Below, in pieces: positions 9,219-21,210 of a DNA stretch of 64,000 nucleotides (within the stretch, counting starts at the first letter, position 1; each line of letters begins with the position of its first letter). Both the position numbers and the translations under genes were made by a program. This stretch comes from Acinetobacter sp. N54.MGS-139 (GTDB lineage: Bacteria > Pseudomonadota > Gammaproteobacteria > Burkholderiales > Burkholderiaceae_F), in NCBI GenBank assembly GCA_000980495.1, contig LARN01000007.1, forward strand, positions 1-64,000, given 5' to 3'. The notes under the pieces were generated by a model. It was given only the letters and a program-made list of their open reading frames with translations. It had not been told where the DNA came from and made no database searches.

Positions 9219-9611
9219 TTAATGTTTTTTCTTGGCGCATTCGGGACAGAGCCCGACAAATGTGAGGTCATGACTCTTTATCAGATATTCATTTCTTTTT
9301 CTGACTTTCTCATCTAGAAATGCCATGTAAGGCATTTCTACATCCATTACCTTGCCGCATTGCTCGCACCTCAGGTGATAGTGATTGCTGCAAATATGGT
9401 CGTAACGTTCAGGAGAACCTGAGATGTTGCGAAGTCGAATTTCTCCTTCTTCTGCTAACAGTTTTAAGTTTCTGTAAACAGTTGCACGGCTGATGGTCGG
9501 GCAGTTTTTTTGAACTTCCTGATAAACCTCGTCAGCAGTCGGATGGTTCTGCAGCTGCCTTACTGCGCTTAATACCAGTTGTCTCTGAATCGTGTTACGA
9601 GAATTAGTCAT
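9219..9611 (-). CDS. Fur/PerR-family metalloregulator
   Basis: About 130 residues. The N-terminal winged helix includes the recognition-helix region PTISRATVYRNLKLL. The C-terminal dimerisation domain has HICSNHYHLRC and two CXXC pairs (CEQC and CPEC) for structural zinc. The sequence looks closer to PerR than to classical Fur, but the metal and signal cannot be read from it. An in-frame ATG lies 15 nt upstream (9626). The ATG at 9611 has AAAGG just before it and gives the usual N-terminus. A palindrome at 9649-9658 upstream suggests autoregulation. Confidence 0.88.
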   Translation of the reverse strand: MTNSRNTIQRQLVLSAVRQLQNHPTADEVYQEVQKNCPTISRATVYRNLKLLAEEGEIRLRNISGSPERYDHICSNHYHLRCEQCGKVMDVEMPYMAFLDEKVRKRNEYLIKSHDLTFVGLCPECAKKKH

Positions 9612-9648
9612 TGCCTTTAATAACATTAAATCTTGATTAATATACTAT

Positions 9649-9658
9649 CCTAATTAGG
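9649..9658 (-). promoter_or_regulatory. Candidate Fur/PerR operator
   Basis: CCTAATTAGG is a perfect 10-bp palindrome in an AT-rich stretch about 38 bp upstream of the Fur-family start codon. AT-rich palindromes of this type are typical of Fur/PerR boxes, although it does not match the full consensus. Confidence 0.4.
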
Positions 9659-9766
9659 ACAAAGTATCGATAAAAGACTTTTGCGTATTGTAATAATTTA
9701 TTTCTAATAAAAACAGAAGGGCGGCCGATAGGCCGCCCTCGAAAGGCGAATCAAGAAGCGTTTGTT

Positions 9767-10816
9767 TTAAGAAAAACTCTTTTTGTAAAACGCAACGATT
9801 TCCCTCATAGGAATATATTTCATGTTGTCGTAGAGATCCGTGTGATTGGCTGCCGGAATAATCATGAGTGTTTTGTTGTCGCCGGTGAGCTTCTTGAAAG
9901 CGTCTTTGCTGAAATACAGAGAGTGGGCTTTTTCTCCGTGGATCATCAGCACCGGACTTCTAATTTCGTCAGCGAAAGTCAGCAGCGGTGTATTGATGAA
10001 GGAGAGCGCCGAAGTCTTGTTCCAGTGTCCGTTGGAGTTGATGGACCTCGGATGGAAGCCTCTCGGTGTCTTGTAATACTCCCAGTAATCTTTTACGAAC
10101 TGAGGTTCATCGCCGGTAAGTTTATCAGGCAGACCTGCGCCGGGTGCGTAGGTTCCGTCTTTGGTGTCTTCGGTACGCTGGGCATTCAATTCCTGCTTCA
10201 ATGCATAGCGAGCATTTTTATCCATCTTGTCGAAATAGCCATAGGTGTTCACACGGCTCATGTCGTACATAGTGGAGGTGACGGTAGCTTTGATGCGGGT
10301 GTCGATTGCAGCGGCGTTCAATGCAAAACCGCCGAATCCGCAGATGCCGAGCACCCCGATCTTGTTGTGGTCGACGCCCTTGAGGTTCGACAGATAATGG
10401 ACAGCTGCGGAGAAATCTTCCGTACTGATGTCAGGAGAAGCTAGATTGCGGGGGAAGCCGGAGCTTTCACCGGTAAAGGACGGATCAAAAGCTAAAGTCA
10501 CGAAGCCGTTTGCGGCCAATGTCTGCGCATAAAGTCCCGAAGCCTGTTCCTTGACTGCTCCGAACGGGCCGCAAACAGCGATAGCCGGCAGGTCGCCCGA
10601 CACGCCTTTGGGGCAATATAGGTTACCGATTAATCTCGTGCCGAAGCGGGTATAAAAAGATACTTTTTTATGTTCGACCCTGTCGTCCTGCGGGAACGTT
10701 TTGTCCCATTTCTCTAAATTGTTCATCTTTGTTTTTCCCTCCAAGGAGCGTACAGGTCCCGCAACGGTTAAAGCGGTAAGTGTTGCAGCTCCGATAATGA
10801 AAGATCTTCTTTGCAT
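9767..10816 (-). CDS. Tat-exported alpha/beta hydrolase, YcjY/DLH type
   Basis: A protein of about 349 residues beginning with a twin-arginine signal (QRRSFIIGAATLTALTVAG). The alpha/beta-hydrolase core follows. The nucleophile elbow reads GICGFGG, giving a Cys nucleophile as in dienelactone hydrolase and YcjY-type proteins. The acid/His region includes MIHGEKAHS and PAANHTDLYD. The frame extends upstream to 10873, but starting at 10816 places the twin arginines at residues 3-4 and leaves about 100 bp for a divergent promoter region. It is divergent from a LysR regulator, the usual arrangement for a regulated target. The substrate is unknown. Confidence 0.8.
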   Translation of the reverse strand: MQRRSFIIGAATLTALTVAGPVRSLEGKTKMNNLEKWDKTFPQDDRVEHKKVSFYTRFGTRLIGNLYCPKGVSGDLPAIAVCGPFGAVKEQASGLYAQTLAANGFVTLAFDPSFTGESSGFPRNLASPDISTEDFSAAVHYLSNLKGVDHNKIGVLGICGFGGFALNAAAIDTRIKATVTSTMYDMSRVNTYGYFDKMDKNARYALKQELNAQRTEDTKDGTYAPGAGLPDKLTGDEPQFVKDYWEYYKTPRGFHPRSINSNGHWNKTSALSFINTPLLTFADEIRSPVLMIHGEKAHSLYFSKDAFKKLTGDNKTLMIIPAANHTDLYDNMKYIPMREIVAFYKKSFS

Positions 10817-10915
10817 GATTTTCGACTGACGTTGAAAACGAGTAGGGACAGAATAGAAGCTTTGTTTTAACATATCAAATACTTATTTAACAACTAAGAT
10901 ATGCTTTTTTAGTAT

Positions 10916-11821
10916 ATGAATTTGAGAAGTCTTCGTTTCTTCCTTGCTGTCGCAGAAAACAACGGCGTTCAAAAGGCCGCGGAATCCCTGCATCTGACTC
11001 AGCCGAACATCTCTCGGGCGCTTAAGGCCTTGGAAGAAGAGTTGAACGCGCAGTTGTTTGTTCGCACGGCCCGCGGAGTGGAAATCACTGAGGAAGGCGA
11101 ACTTCTCAGAATGCGGGCGGAAGAACTCTTGTCTTTGGTGGACAAGACCAAGGCCGAATTTGTAGATTCAAAGGGTAGTGAGCTGAGCGGGGAAGTGCGG
11201 ATCGCTGCCGGTGAGTCTGAAGGCATGCGCAATGTCATTCGGGCGATGTCGCTTTTTAAAGCTATACATCCGAAGGTTGAGTTCTCAGTGACGAGCGGCA
11301 ACAGCGCTAATGTGGCCTATCAGTTGAATGTCGGGCTCTCCGACCTCGGAATTGTGTTTGATCCTTTTGACGTCTCGAAATACGAATACACCCGCTTGCC
11401 CTGGAAAGAGGATTGGTGCGTCTATCTGCGCAAAGATGATCCGCTCGCAGAAGAGCCATTCGTTACACCTCAGATGCTTCGAGATCGTCCGCTGATATTG
11501 TCAGCACAAACCCGAGGTGCCGGCTTTTTGAAGTCTTGGCTTGGGCGCAGTCTTGAAGAGCTAAATGTGGTGGCGTATTTCACGCTGATCAACACGCCGA
11601 AACTCATGGTTGAAGAGGGCCTCGGTCTGATGATCTCTTTTGATAACTTAATCGACCTGGATCCAAACGGCCCCTTAATGGTTAAGCCCTTATCCCCTAA
11701 ACTTCATTCTGCTACCTATCTCATCAGAAAGAAGGAAAAAGTGCTCTCCCGCGCGGCGCAAGCCTTCCATGAATATTTGAAAGACTACGCATTGAGCGCA
11801 GAAGCAGCTCAAAACAATTAA
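10916..11821 (+). CDS. LysR-family transcriptional regulator
   Basis: 301 residues. The N-terminal winged helix-turn-helix (about residues 1-60) has the LysR signature AAESLHLTQPNISRALKALE. It is followed by a substrate-binding domain of periplasmic-binding-protein type (about 90-295). It is divergent from the exported hydrolase, so it probably controls that gene from the shared intergenic region and itself by autoregulation. The inducer is unknown. Confidence 0.9.
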   Translation: MNLRSLRFFLAVAENNGVQKAAESLHLTQPNISRALKALEEELNAQLFVRTARGVEITEEGELLRMRAEELLSLVDKTKAEFVDSKGSELSGEVRIAAGESEGMRNVIRAMSLFKAIHPKVEFSVTSGNSANVAYQLNVGLSDLGIVFDPFDVSKYEYTRLPWKEDWCVYLRKDDPLAEEPFVTPQMLRDRPLILSAQTRGAGFLKSWLGRSLEELNVVAYFTLINTPKLMVEEGLGLMISFDNLIDLDPNGPLMVKPLSPKLHSATYLIRKKEKVLSRAAQAFHEYLKDYALSAEAAQNN

Positions 11822-11917
11822 GCCGAAGAACGGGTCGAGGATGTTTGGCAGCTGCGCTAAACTTTCCTGCATGCTTTGAGCTCCGTTTTAAAACAGCATC
11901 TTTTTATTTTGGAAAAT

Positions 11918-14900
11918 ATGACTCAAGATTTCGTCCATCTTCGTATGCATACCGAGTTCTCAATCAAAGACGGTATGCTCAACCCGAAGAAAGTAGTACA
12001 TAAGGCGATTGCCTCCGGGATGAAGGCGCTGGCGATTACAGACGCCACGGCGATGTTCGGTGATGTCATTTTCTATAAAGCCGCATCAGCCGCCGGTATC
12101 AAGCCGATTCTCGGCGCGGACTGCTCGATTACGAATCACTACAACCGTGATGATTATCTGCGCCTCTTATTTTTAGCGAGAAATCATCAGGGCTACCTGA
12201 CGCTTTGCGACCTGCTGAGCCGTGCGTGGCTCACCAATCAATATAAAGACAGAGGCGAAGTCGACCTCGACTGGATTACGCCGGAAATGGCCGACGGCTT
12301 GATTGTGCTCTCCGGCTTCAATACCGGGGCGATCGGTAAGGCTATCCTGAACGGAAGTTTATCGGCTGCCGAACAGGAAGCCCGCAGATTGTCCCAGAAA
12401 TTCCCGCACTTCTTTATGGAGCTGCAGAGAGTGGGGCGCCCGAATGACGAAATGCTCGTCGCCGAATCCGTCAAGCTCGCCAAGAAACTCGGGCTGCCGG
12501 TTGTTGCTACTCAGCCGATTCAGTTTGAGAACTCGGAAGATTTTGAATTCCATGAAGCTCGCGTGGCGATTGCCGACGGCTTCACGCTGGCAAATAAGGC
12601 TCGTCCTCGTATTTACACGCCTCAGCAGTATTTCCGTACGAAAGAAGAAATGTGCGAGCTCTTCAAAGACATTCCTTCTGCGATTGAAAACAGCGTTGAA
12701 ATTGCAAAACGCTGCAATGTCACGATCAAACTCGGGAAACCGCAGCTGCCGATTTTCCCGACGCCCGACGGTATGTCTCTCAAAGACTACATGGCACAGC
12801 TCGCGCGCGAGGGCCTAGACCGCCGCCTGAAAGTCTTATATCCGGATGAGAAAAAACGCGAAGCAGAGTTCCCGCGCTACAAGGAACGCCTGGAGCGTGA
12901 GATCAAGATCATTCAGGACATGGACTTCCCGGGTTACTTCCTCATCGTGCAAGACTTTATTAACTGGGCCAAGACCCACGGCTGTCCTGTGGGTCCGGGC
13001 CGCGGTTCGGGTGCCGGTTCCTTGGTGGCTTACAGCTTGGGTATTACCGACTTGGATCCGCTTGCGTACGACTTGCTGTTCGAACGCTTTCTGAATCCGG
13101 AACGTGTGTCCATGCCTGACTTTGACGTGGACTTCTGCCAGAACAACCGCGGACGCGTGATTGAGTACGTGAAATCCAAGTACGGCGAAGAGTCCGTGAG
13201 CCAGATTGCGACCTTCGGTACGATGGGTGCCAAGGGCGTCATTAAGGATGTCGGCCGTGTTCTCGATATGTCGTATTCCGAGGCTGATCGCCTTTCCCGC
13301 ATGATTCCGACGCGCCCCGGTCACAACACGACCCTTGAAGAAGCGCTCAGCGAAGAGCCGCAGTTCCGCGCTGAAGTTCGCAACAATCCTCAGGCCCGCA
13401 AACTCATTGAGTACGCCTTGAAATTGGAAGGCACCACCCGAAGCTTGGGCATTCACGCCGGCGGCGTGCTGATTGCGCCGGGCAAACTGATTGATTTCTG
13501 TCCGCTCTACGCAGCAGGCATGCTGCCGGAGAACGTTATCAGTATGTACGACAAGAAAGACGTAGAAGCCGTCGGTCTGGTGAAGTTCGACTTCCTTGGT
13601 CTGACCACGCTGACGATTATTGAACGTGCGCTCGACTACATCGAAAAGAACACCGGCGTTCGTCCGGACATTGAGCACATGGAGTGCGATGATGAGGACA
13701 CGTACAAGAAGATTTTCCAGACCGGAGATACGGTTGCCGTGTTCCAGTTTGAATCTCCGGGTATGCACAAGCTTCTGATTGACGCGAAGCCGACTCAGCT
13801 TTCCGACTTGATCGCTTTGAACGCTCTGTATCGTCCGGGCCCGATGGACCTTATTCCGGACTTCCTGGATATTCGTGCCGGACGCAAAAAAGCTGAATAC
13901 GCCGATCCGCGTTTGATTCCGATTTTGGAAGATACGGCCGGCATTATGGTGTATCAGGAACAGGTGATGCTGGTGGCACAGAAGATCGGCGGCTACTCAC
14001 TCGGCGGCGCTGACATTCTTCGACGCGCCATGGGTAAGAAAGACGTCGCCGAAATGGAGCGCCAGAGCAAAGTGTTCATCGAAGGCGCGGCAAAGAACGG
14101 CGTTTCCGAAGAAGTGGCCACTCACTTATTCGAGTTGATGCGTAAGTTCGCGGGCTACGGTTTTAATAAGTCTCACGCTGCCGCGTACTCTTATGTTGCC
14201 TATAAAACCGGATGGCTGAAGAATTACTATCCGGCGGAATTTCTGGCCTCTTCTTTGAGTGAAGTGATGACGGATCCGGAGAAGTCTCTGAAGATTTTGA
14301 TGGATGCCAAACGCCACGGCGTCAAACTTCTCGGCCCCGATATCAACGAGAGCGAATTTAACTACACGAGTCCCAAGACGATGGAGATTCGTATGGGCTT
14401 AGGCGCCTTAAAAGGTGTAGGTTCTGCTCCTGCAGAAGCCATCAAGGCCGAAAGAGACAAGAACGGTCCGTTCAAGGATCCCTTTGATCTCGTCAAACGG
14501 GTGGGCTCTCAGCTCATCACGAAGAAGATTATTCAGGTCTTTGCGATGGCCGGTGTCTTTGATTCCATTGAGCCTAATCGCCGTAAGTGGTTTGAAAATG
14601 CTGACGTTGTCGTGCAGTCTGCTCAGGAAAATGAAAAGGCAGCCGACCAGTTCAGCCTCTTCGGAGAAGAGCCGTCCAACGAAGTGCCGATTAAGGAAGT
14701 TGCGCCTTGGAGCGAACGGACTCGAATGGAAAAAGAACAGTACGTTTTGGGCTTCTACTTCTCTGGTCACCCGCTGGAAGCCTACCATTCCGAACTCAAA
14801 CGTAATTTCGGTGCTGTCGTTGCAGGAACGGAATCCGAGAACCCGGGCGAGTATCTCGTTGCCGGTATGTACATCGGGTGCGAGCAGCGCCGCGGCAAGG

Positions 14901-15364
14901 ATGGTTCTCCCTTTGTCACACTGCATTTGGCGACACCGGACGGTCCAGTGGATTACAGCGTTAAGAACCAGTACTTCGAACAGGAAAGAGCCCGAATCAA
15001 GGAGATACCGAAGGGCGAAATAGTAGTAGTTGAGCTTAAAAAATCTCACAGCAAAAAGAGCGGTAAGACTTGGGCGAGCCCCGGAGCCTTCTATCCGCTT
15101 TACGAACTGCGTCACCGCCAGAAAGCGCATATCGTCATTCGGCCGGCTGAAGAAGCAGATCCGAAAGAGCTCGAACGTCTGATCTTGGACGTGCAGATGA
15201 CGCATCCGGAGGAAGCAATTCGCGTGGACTTTGAGTTCTCTGACGACCGCAGTTTCCGGGTACGCCTGCCGTGCCCCTATAAGGCTGCGGCGGATTGGAC
15301 ACTGGTCCGAGATTTAGAGGATTCCCCTTCGATTCAGCAGGTTGAAGTGGCTTACGGTTTGTAA
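11918..15364 (+). CDS. dnaE: DNA polymerase III alpha subunit
   Basis: Catalytic subunit of the replicative polymerase, 1148 residues. Order: PHP domain (from HLRMHTEFSIKDGM), then palm and fingers with GRGSGAGSLVAYSLG and the catalytic aspartates in PDFDVDF, then the tau-/beta-binding and helix-hairpin-helix regions, then an OB-fold near the C-terminus (QFSLFGEE is a likely clamp-binding stretch). The frame opens at a TTG at 11876, but the ATG at 11918 gives the conserved N-terminus. It is isolated from other replication genes. Confidence 0.97.
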   Translation: MTQDFVHLRMHTEFSIKDGMLNPKKVVHKAIASGMKALAITDATAMFGDVIFYKAASAAGIKPILGADCSITNHYNRDDYLRLLFLARNHQGYLTLCDLLSRAWLTNQYKDRGEVDLDWITPEMADGLIVLSGFNTGAIGKAILNGSLSAAEQEARRLSQKFPHFFMELQRVGRPNDEMLVAESVKLAKKLGLPVVATQPIQFENSEDFEFHEARVAIADGFTLANKARPRIYTPQQYFRTKEEMCELFKDIPSAIENSVEIAKRCNVTIKLGKPQLPIFPTPDGMSLKDYMAQLAREGLDRRLKVLYPDEKKREAEFPRYKERLEREIKIIQDMDFPGYFLIVQDFINWAKTHGCPVGPGRGSGAGSLVAYSLGITDLDPLAYDLLFERFLNPERVSMPDFDVDFCQNNRGRVIEYVKSKYGEESVSQIATFGTMGAKGVIKDVGRVLDMSYSEADRLSRMIPTRPGHNTTLEEALSEEPQFRAEVRNNPQARKLIEYALKLEGTTRSLGIHAGGVLIAPGKLIDFCPLYAAGMLPENVISMYDKKDVEAVGLVKFDFLGLTTLTIIERALDYIEKNTGVRPDIEHMECDDEDTYKKIFQTGDTVAVFQFESPGMHKLLIDAKPTQLSDLIALNALYRPGPMDLIPDFLDIRAGRKKAEYADPRLIPILEDTAGIMVYQEQVMLVAQKIGGYSLGGADILRRAMGKKDVAEMERQSKVFIEGAAKNGVSEEVATHLFELMRKFAGYGFNKSHAAAYSYVAYKTGWLKNYYPAEFLASSLSEVMTDPEKSLKILMDAKRHGVKLLGPDINESEFNYTSPKTMEIRMGLGALKGVGSAPAEAIKAERDKNGPFKDPFDLVKRVGSQLITKKIIQVFAMAGVFDSIEPNRRKWFENADVVVQSAQENEKAADQFSLFGEEPSNEVPIKEVAPWSERTRMEKEQYVLGFYFSGHPLEAYHSELKRNFGAVVAGTESENPGEYLVAGMYIGCEQRRGKDGSPFVTLHLATPDGPVDYSVKNQYFEQERARIKEIPKGEIVVVELKKSHSKKSGKTWASPGAFYPLYELRHRQKAHIVIRPAEEADPKELERLILDVQMTHPEEAIRVDFEFSDDRSFRVRLPCPYKAAADWTLVRDLEDSPSIQQVEVAYGL

Positions 15365-15558
15365 CTTCGGCCTCCCGAACTGAGAGAAATTCAGGTTTTT
15401 AGGCTAAGTACAATTCATAATTCAAAGAAATCGCAAGAAAAGGTAAGAAAGCCCTTTCTTGTTACTCGGTTTTTGGTATTGTTTGATAATCAGGGCGAAA
15501 TCCGCCCTTATAAATCGACAACCGACGGCCGCATAGGCCGTGCATTTGAGGTGAAATT

Positions 15559-17598
15559 TTGAACAAAAATAATTTATTCGCCAAAGTTGCCGTATGGATC
15601 GTGATCGCATTAGTTCTGTTTACTGTATTCAAGCAGTTTGACGGCGCTAAGAAGATGGTTTCGAATGAGCCGTCCACGAGCTACACGCAATTTATGGACC
15701 AGGCCAAGGAAGGCAAAATTAAGCGAGTCGATGTTCAAGGTCGTACGCTTACCGTGACTCCCACGGAAGGAGCTACCTATAAGATCACAGCTCCGGGAGA
15801 CCTTTGGATGGTGGAGGATCTCCGTAAGGCCGGCGTTCAGGTCTACGGTCAGCCCGACGAAGAACAGAGCTTCTTAGCTTCTATCTTTATTTCTTGGTTC
15901 CCGATGCTGATCCTCATCGGCGTGTGGATTTTCTTCATGCGCCAAATGCAGGGCGGCGGAAAGGGCGGTGCTTTCAGCTTCGGCAAATCGAAAGCCAGAA
16001 TGCTCGACAGCTCGAATAACAATGTCACTTTTGCCGATGTTGCAGGCTGCGATGAAGCCAAAGAAGAAGTGACCGAAATTGTGGACTACCTCAAGGATCC
16101 GAGCCGCTATCAGCGATTGGGCGGTCGTATTCCTCGCGGTGTGCTGCTCGTCGGCTCTCCGGGTACCGGTAAGACTCTTTTGGCCAAAGCCATCGCCGGC
16201 GAAGCCAAGGTTCCCTTCTTTACGATTTCCGGTTCCGACTTCGTTGAAATGTTCGTCGGTGTCGGTGCCGCTCGTGTTCGCGACATGTTCGAGAATGCTA
16301 AGAAGAATTCTCCCTGCATCATCTTCATCGACGAAATTGATGCGGTCGGTCGTCAGCGCGGCGCCGGTCTCGGCGGCGGCAATGATGAACGCGAACAGAC
16401 CTTGAACCAGATGCTCGTTGAGATGGACGGTTTCGACACCAACAGCAGCGTCATCGTGATTGCTGCTACGAACCGCCCAGACGTGCTTGACCCTGCATTG
16501 CTGCGTCCGGGCCGCTTTGACCGTCAGGTCGTGGTTCCGCTGCCCGATATCCGCGGCCGTGAGCAGATTCTGAAAGTTCATATGCGCAAGATTCCGGTCG
16601 GCGCCGACGTGGATGAATCGGTCCTCGCTCGCGGTACCCCGGGCTTCTCCGGTGCCGATCTGGCGAACCTCGTCAACGAAGCTGCTTTGTTTGCTGCCCG
16701 CCGCAATGGCCGTGTAGTTGCTATGGAAGACTTCGAACGCGCTAAAGACAAGATCATGATGGGTGCCGAACGCAAGGCCATGGTCATGTCCGAAGACGAA
16801 AAACGCAACACGGCTTATCACGAATCCGGCCACGCTCTGGTTGCTCGTCTGATGCCGAAGAGCGATCCGGTGCACAAAGTCACGATTATTCCTCGCGGAC
16901 GTGCTTTGGGTCTGACGATGCAGCTGCCTGCCGAAGACCACTATTCTTATGACAAGCAGTATCTGCTGTCTCGTATCGCCATCCTGTTCGGCGGACGTAT
17001 TGCCGAAGAAGTCTTCATGCATCAGATGACAACCGGTGCTTCCAACGACTTTGAACGCGCCACTCAGATGGCCCGCGACATGGTTGTCCGCTACGGTATG
17101 AGCGATGTGATGGGTCCGATGGTCTACGGCGAAAACGAGAACGAAGTGTTCCTCGGCCGCTCCGTGACTCAGTCCAAGCATATCTCCGAGAGCACGATGG
17201 AAAAGGTCGATGCAGAAGTTCGCCGAATTATTGACGAGCAGTATGCAATTGCCCGCAAGCTCATCGAGACTCATCAGGAAGAAATGCACAAGATGGCTCA
17301 CGCGCTGCTCGAATGGGAAACCATTGACGCCGAGCAGATCGACGACATCATGAACGGCAAGGATCCGCGTCCTCCCAAGCAGCTGAGCAAGGTTCGCAGA
17401 AAGAACGAAGAAGCGGCCCAGCCGGCTGAAGGAGAGCAGACCGCTCAGGCAGCTCCTGCAGAAGATAAGCCGGAGCAGGCTCCGAAGCAGAACGAATCTT
17501 CCGAATCTGAAGCGGCTCCTAAACCGGCGGAAACTCCTTCCGAGGAAGTGAAGCCGGAAGATAGGCCGAAGGATTCCGACGATCGTCCTAAAGCCTAA
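15559..17598 (+). CDS. ftsH: ATP-dependent zinc metalloprotease FtsH
   Basis: Membrane-anchored AAA+ protease for quality control of membrane and regulatory proteins. It has 679 residues. Transmembrane segments lie near residues 8-24 and 106-123. The AAA domain has Walker A at 199-206 written GSPGTGKT, where most FtsH have GPPGTGKT, then Walker B FIDEID and the second region of homology. The protease motif HESGH is at 421-425. The last about 70 residues are Pro/Glu/Ala-rich. The start is TTG: GAGGTG sits at 15549-15554 and the resulting N-terminus matches betaproteobacterial FtsH. A hairpin-rich intergenic stretch precedes it. Confidence 0.97.
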   Translation: MNKNNLFAKVAVWIVIALVLFTVFKQFDGAKKMVSNEPSTSYTQFMDQAKEGKIKRVDVQGRTLTVTPTEGATYKITAPGDLWMVEDLRKAGVQVYGQPDEEQSFLASIFISWFPMLILIGVWIFFMRQMQGGGKGGAFSFGKSKARMLDSSNNNVTFADVAGCDEAKEEVTEIVDYLKDPSRYQRLGGRIPRGVLLVGSPGTGKTLLAKAIAGEAKVPFFTISGSDFVEMFVGVGAARVRDMFENAKKNSPCIIFIDEIDAVGRQRGAGLGGGNDEREQTLNQMLVEMDGFDTNSSVIVIAATNRPDVLDPALLRPGRFDRQVVVPLPDIRGREQILKVHMRKIPVGADVDESVLARGTPGFSGADLANLVNEAALFAARRNGRVVAMEDFERAKDKIMMGAERKAMVMSEDEKRNTAYHESGHALVARLMPKSDPVHKVTIIPRGRALGLTMQLPAEDHYSYDKQYLLSRIAILFGGRIAEEVFMHQMTTGASNDFERATQMARDMVVRYGMSDVMGPMVYGENENEVFLGRSVTQSKHISESTMEKVDAEVRRIIDEQYAIARKLIETHQEEMHKMAHALLEWETIDAEQIDDIMNGKDPRPPKQLSKVRRKNEEAAQPAEGEQTAQAAPAEDKPEQAPKQNESSESEAAPKPAETPSEEVKPEDRPKDSDDRPKA

Positions 17599-17616
17599 AA
17601 TAACGTTTGCAATAGA

Positions 17617-17646
17617 AGAGGCCGCTTCCGCGGTCTCTCTATTTTT
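17617..17646 (+). terminator. Intrinsic terminator after ftsH
   Basis: GAGGCCGC (17618-17625) pairs with GCGGTCTC (17630-17637, one G-T pair) over a TTCC loop, followed by a T-rich tail. Confidence 0.75.
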
Positions 17647-17759
17647 AGTGCGGAAGGACAGCGGCAGCTAACCGAAGAAGTGGAAGGGAAACATCGGGAA
17701 AGCTGTCCGGTTCAAACGCGGGATGTAAACCATTTCATAAGTTCATCGAGCTCTTAAAA

Positions 17760-18335
17760 ATGAACGAAGATCTTGAATTCAAAGATATCGACGAAGACGA
17801 CGAAGAGGAAGTCAAAATTCCCGAGATCCACGGGACAAAGAACTACATGACGCGCGCCTGCTACAACCGACTTCTGGATGAACGCAAGAACCTGGTTTTA
17901 GTCGAGCGTCCGAATGTCGTGAATGTCGTCGCTTGGGCGGCTTCTAACGGCGACCGCAGTGAAAACGCCGACTACCAGTACGGTAAACAGCGTCTTCGTG
18001 AAATCGACCGCCGCATCCGCTTCCTGAATAAGCGAATCGAGGCGAGCGAAGTCATCGACATTGATAAAAGACCGCCGACGGATCAAATCTTCTTCGGAGC
18101 CACCATCGTTTATGCCAATGAGCAGGGCGATGAATCCAAGATTCGTATTGTCGGGATCGACGAGGCCGACGCCTCGGTAGGAGATGTTTCCTGGATCTCT
18201 CCGATCGCCCGAGTTTTTCTCAAGCACTTTGAGGGAGACACGGTGCTTCTGCCGACCCCGAAAGGCGTAAAGAAACTTGAGATTTTGGAAGTGACTTACG
18301 TCAACGATCCTCCCGGGAAACCTCACATTATTTAA
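17760..18335 (+). CDS. greB: Transcription elongation factor GreB
   Basis: Paralogue of GreA that cleaves longer backtracked transcripts. It has 191 residues, with an acidic N-terminal extension (about residues 1-24, rich in Asp and Glu) before the coiled-coil domain. The GreB-type signature GDRSENADYQYGKQRLREIDRR is recognisable and the C-terminal domain has SPIARVFLKHFEGD. This gives the window two Gre factors, one beside carB and argF and one beside queA. The ATG at 17760 fits the family despite a modest ribosome-binding site. Confidence 0.94.
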   Translation: MNEDLEFKDIDEDDEEEVKIPEIHGTKNYMTRACYNRLLDERKNLVLVERPNVVNVVAWAASNGDRSENADYQYGKQRLREIDRRIRFLNKRIEASEVIDIDKRPPTDQIFFGATIVYANEQGDESKIRIVGIDEADASVGDVSWISPIARVFLKHFEGDTVLLPTPKGVKKLEILEVTYVNDPPGKPHII

Positions 18336-18367
18336 CTTTTCAATTTTTGTAATTGGCCGGTCAAGCC

Positions 18368-20562
<2,195 letters not shown>

Positions 20563-20567
20563 TAACT

Positions 20568-20628
20568 TCGGGCAATTTCGAGGAACTTCGTGAATACACT
20601 GAGTTTTTTATCGGATTGCCCGATTTTT
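20568..20628 (+). terminator. Long-loop intrinsic terminator after tgt
   Basis: TCGGGCAAT (20568-20576) pairs perfectly with ATTGCCCGA (20615-20623), followed by T5 (20624-20628). The loop is 38 nt and has its own T6. The long loop is unusual for an intrinsic terminator. Confidence 0.6.
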
Positions 20629-20671
20629 ACAAGCTCAATTTAAGAGAAAGAAAGTAGAATACAAGGTTTAA

Positions 20672-20701
20672 AAAGGGCGGGGCGCGCCCGGATTGCCCTT
20701 T
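20672..20701 (+). other. GC-rich hairpin upstream of yajC
   Basis: AAAGGGC (20672-20678) pairs with GCCCTTT (20695-20701) and encloses the palindrome GGGCGCGCCC (20680-20689). No T-run follows. It lies in the 275-bp gap between tgt and yajC and may be part of the yajC leader. No clear promoter was found in this gap. Confidence 0.45.
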
Positions 20702-20837
20702 GCATTCTTTTGAGAGGCAAAGGGAACCATGACAGGACTTGAACTGACAGGAGAAATTCTTAAGAGTCCTAAGCAGTGGACGTCGAAAAATTTTCACTGC
20801 CCTCAGTGAACCCATATCTCATAGTTGGAGTTTTAAA

Positions 20838-21188
20838 TTGTTTATTTCTGAAGCATATGCACAAGCAGCCTCTGGCGCTGCTGCGCAGCCCGGCGGACTT
20901 GAAAGCATGTTCTCGTCTTTCGGCGTAATGATCCTCATTTTTGCCGTTTTCTGGTTCCTTTTGATCCGTCCTCAGCAGAAACGTCAGAAAGAACACAAGA
21001 AGATGATTGACGCTCTTACTACCGGCAATGAAGTGATCACGGCCGGCGGTATCTGCGGCAAGATTGTTGCTGCCGATGAGAACTACATCAATCTTCAGAT
21101 TGCTGCCGTTGACGACAAACCCGTTGTCATCACTTTCCAGCGCATTGCAATTCAGGCTGTTCTCCCCAAAGGCACGGTCAAGTTCTAA
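20838..21188 (+). CDS. yajC: Preprotein translocase subunit YajC
   Basis: Accessory membrane protein that associates with SecD and SecF. It has 116 residues, with one transmembrane helix (about 29-46, VMILIFAVFWFLLIRP) followed by a charged cytoplasmic domain with the conserved GNEVITAGGICGKI. The start is TTG, with GGAG 8 nt upstream, and the N-terminus MFISEAYAQ matches betaproteobacterial YajC. It lies upstream of secD and secF in the usual order. Confidence 0.94.
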   Translation: MFISEAYAQAASGAAAQPGGLESMFSSFGVMILIFAVFWFLLIRPQQKRQKEHKKMIDALTTGNEVITAGGICGKIVAADENYINLQIAAVDDKPVVITFQRIAIQAVLPKGTVKF

Positions 21189-21210
21189 TTTTCAAGTGAA
21201 AGCTTGATAG

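Noticed and set aside
15874..17301. 475-codon open frame opposite ftsH
   Set aside because: Antisense shadow of a certain gene, with His-rich low-quality sequence and no domain.
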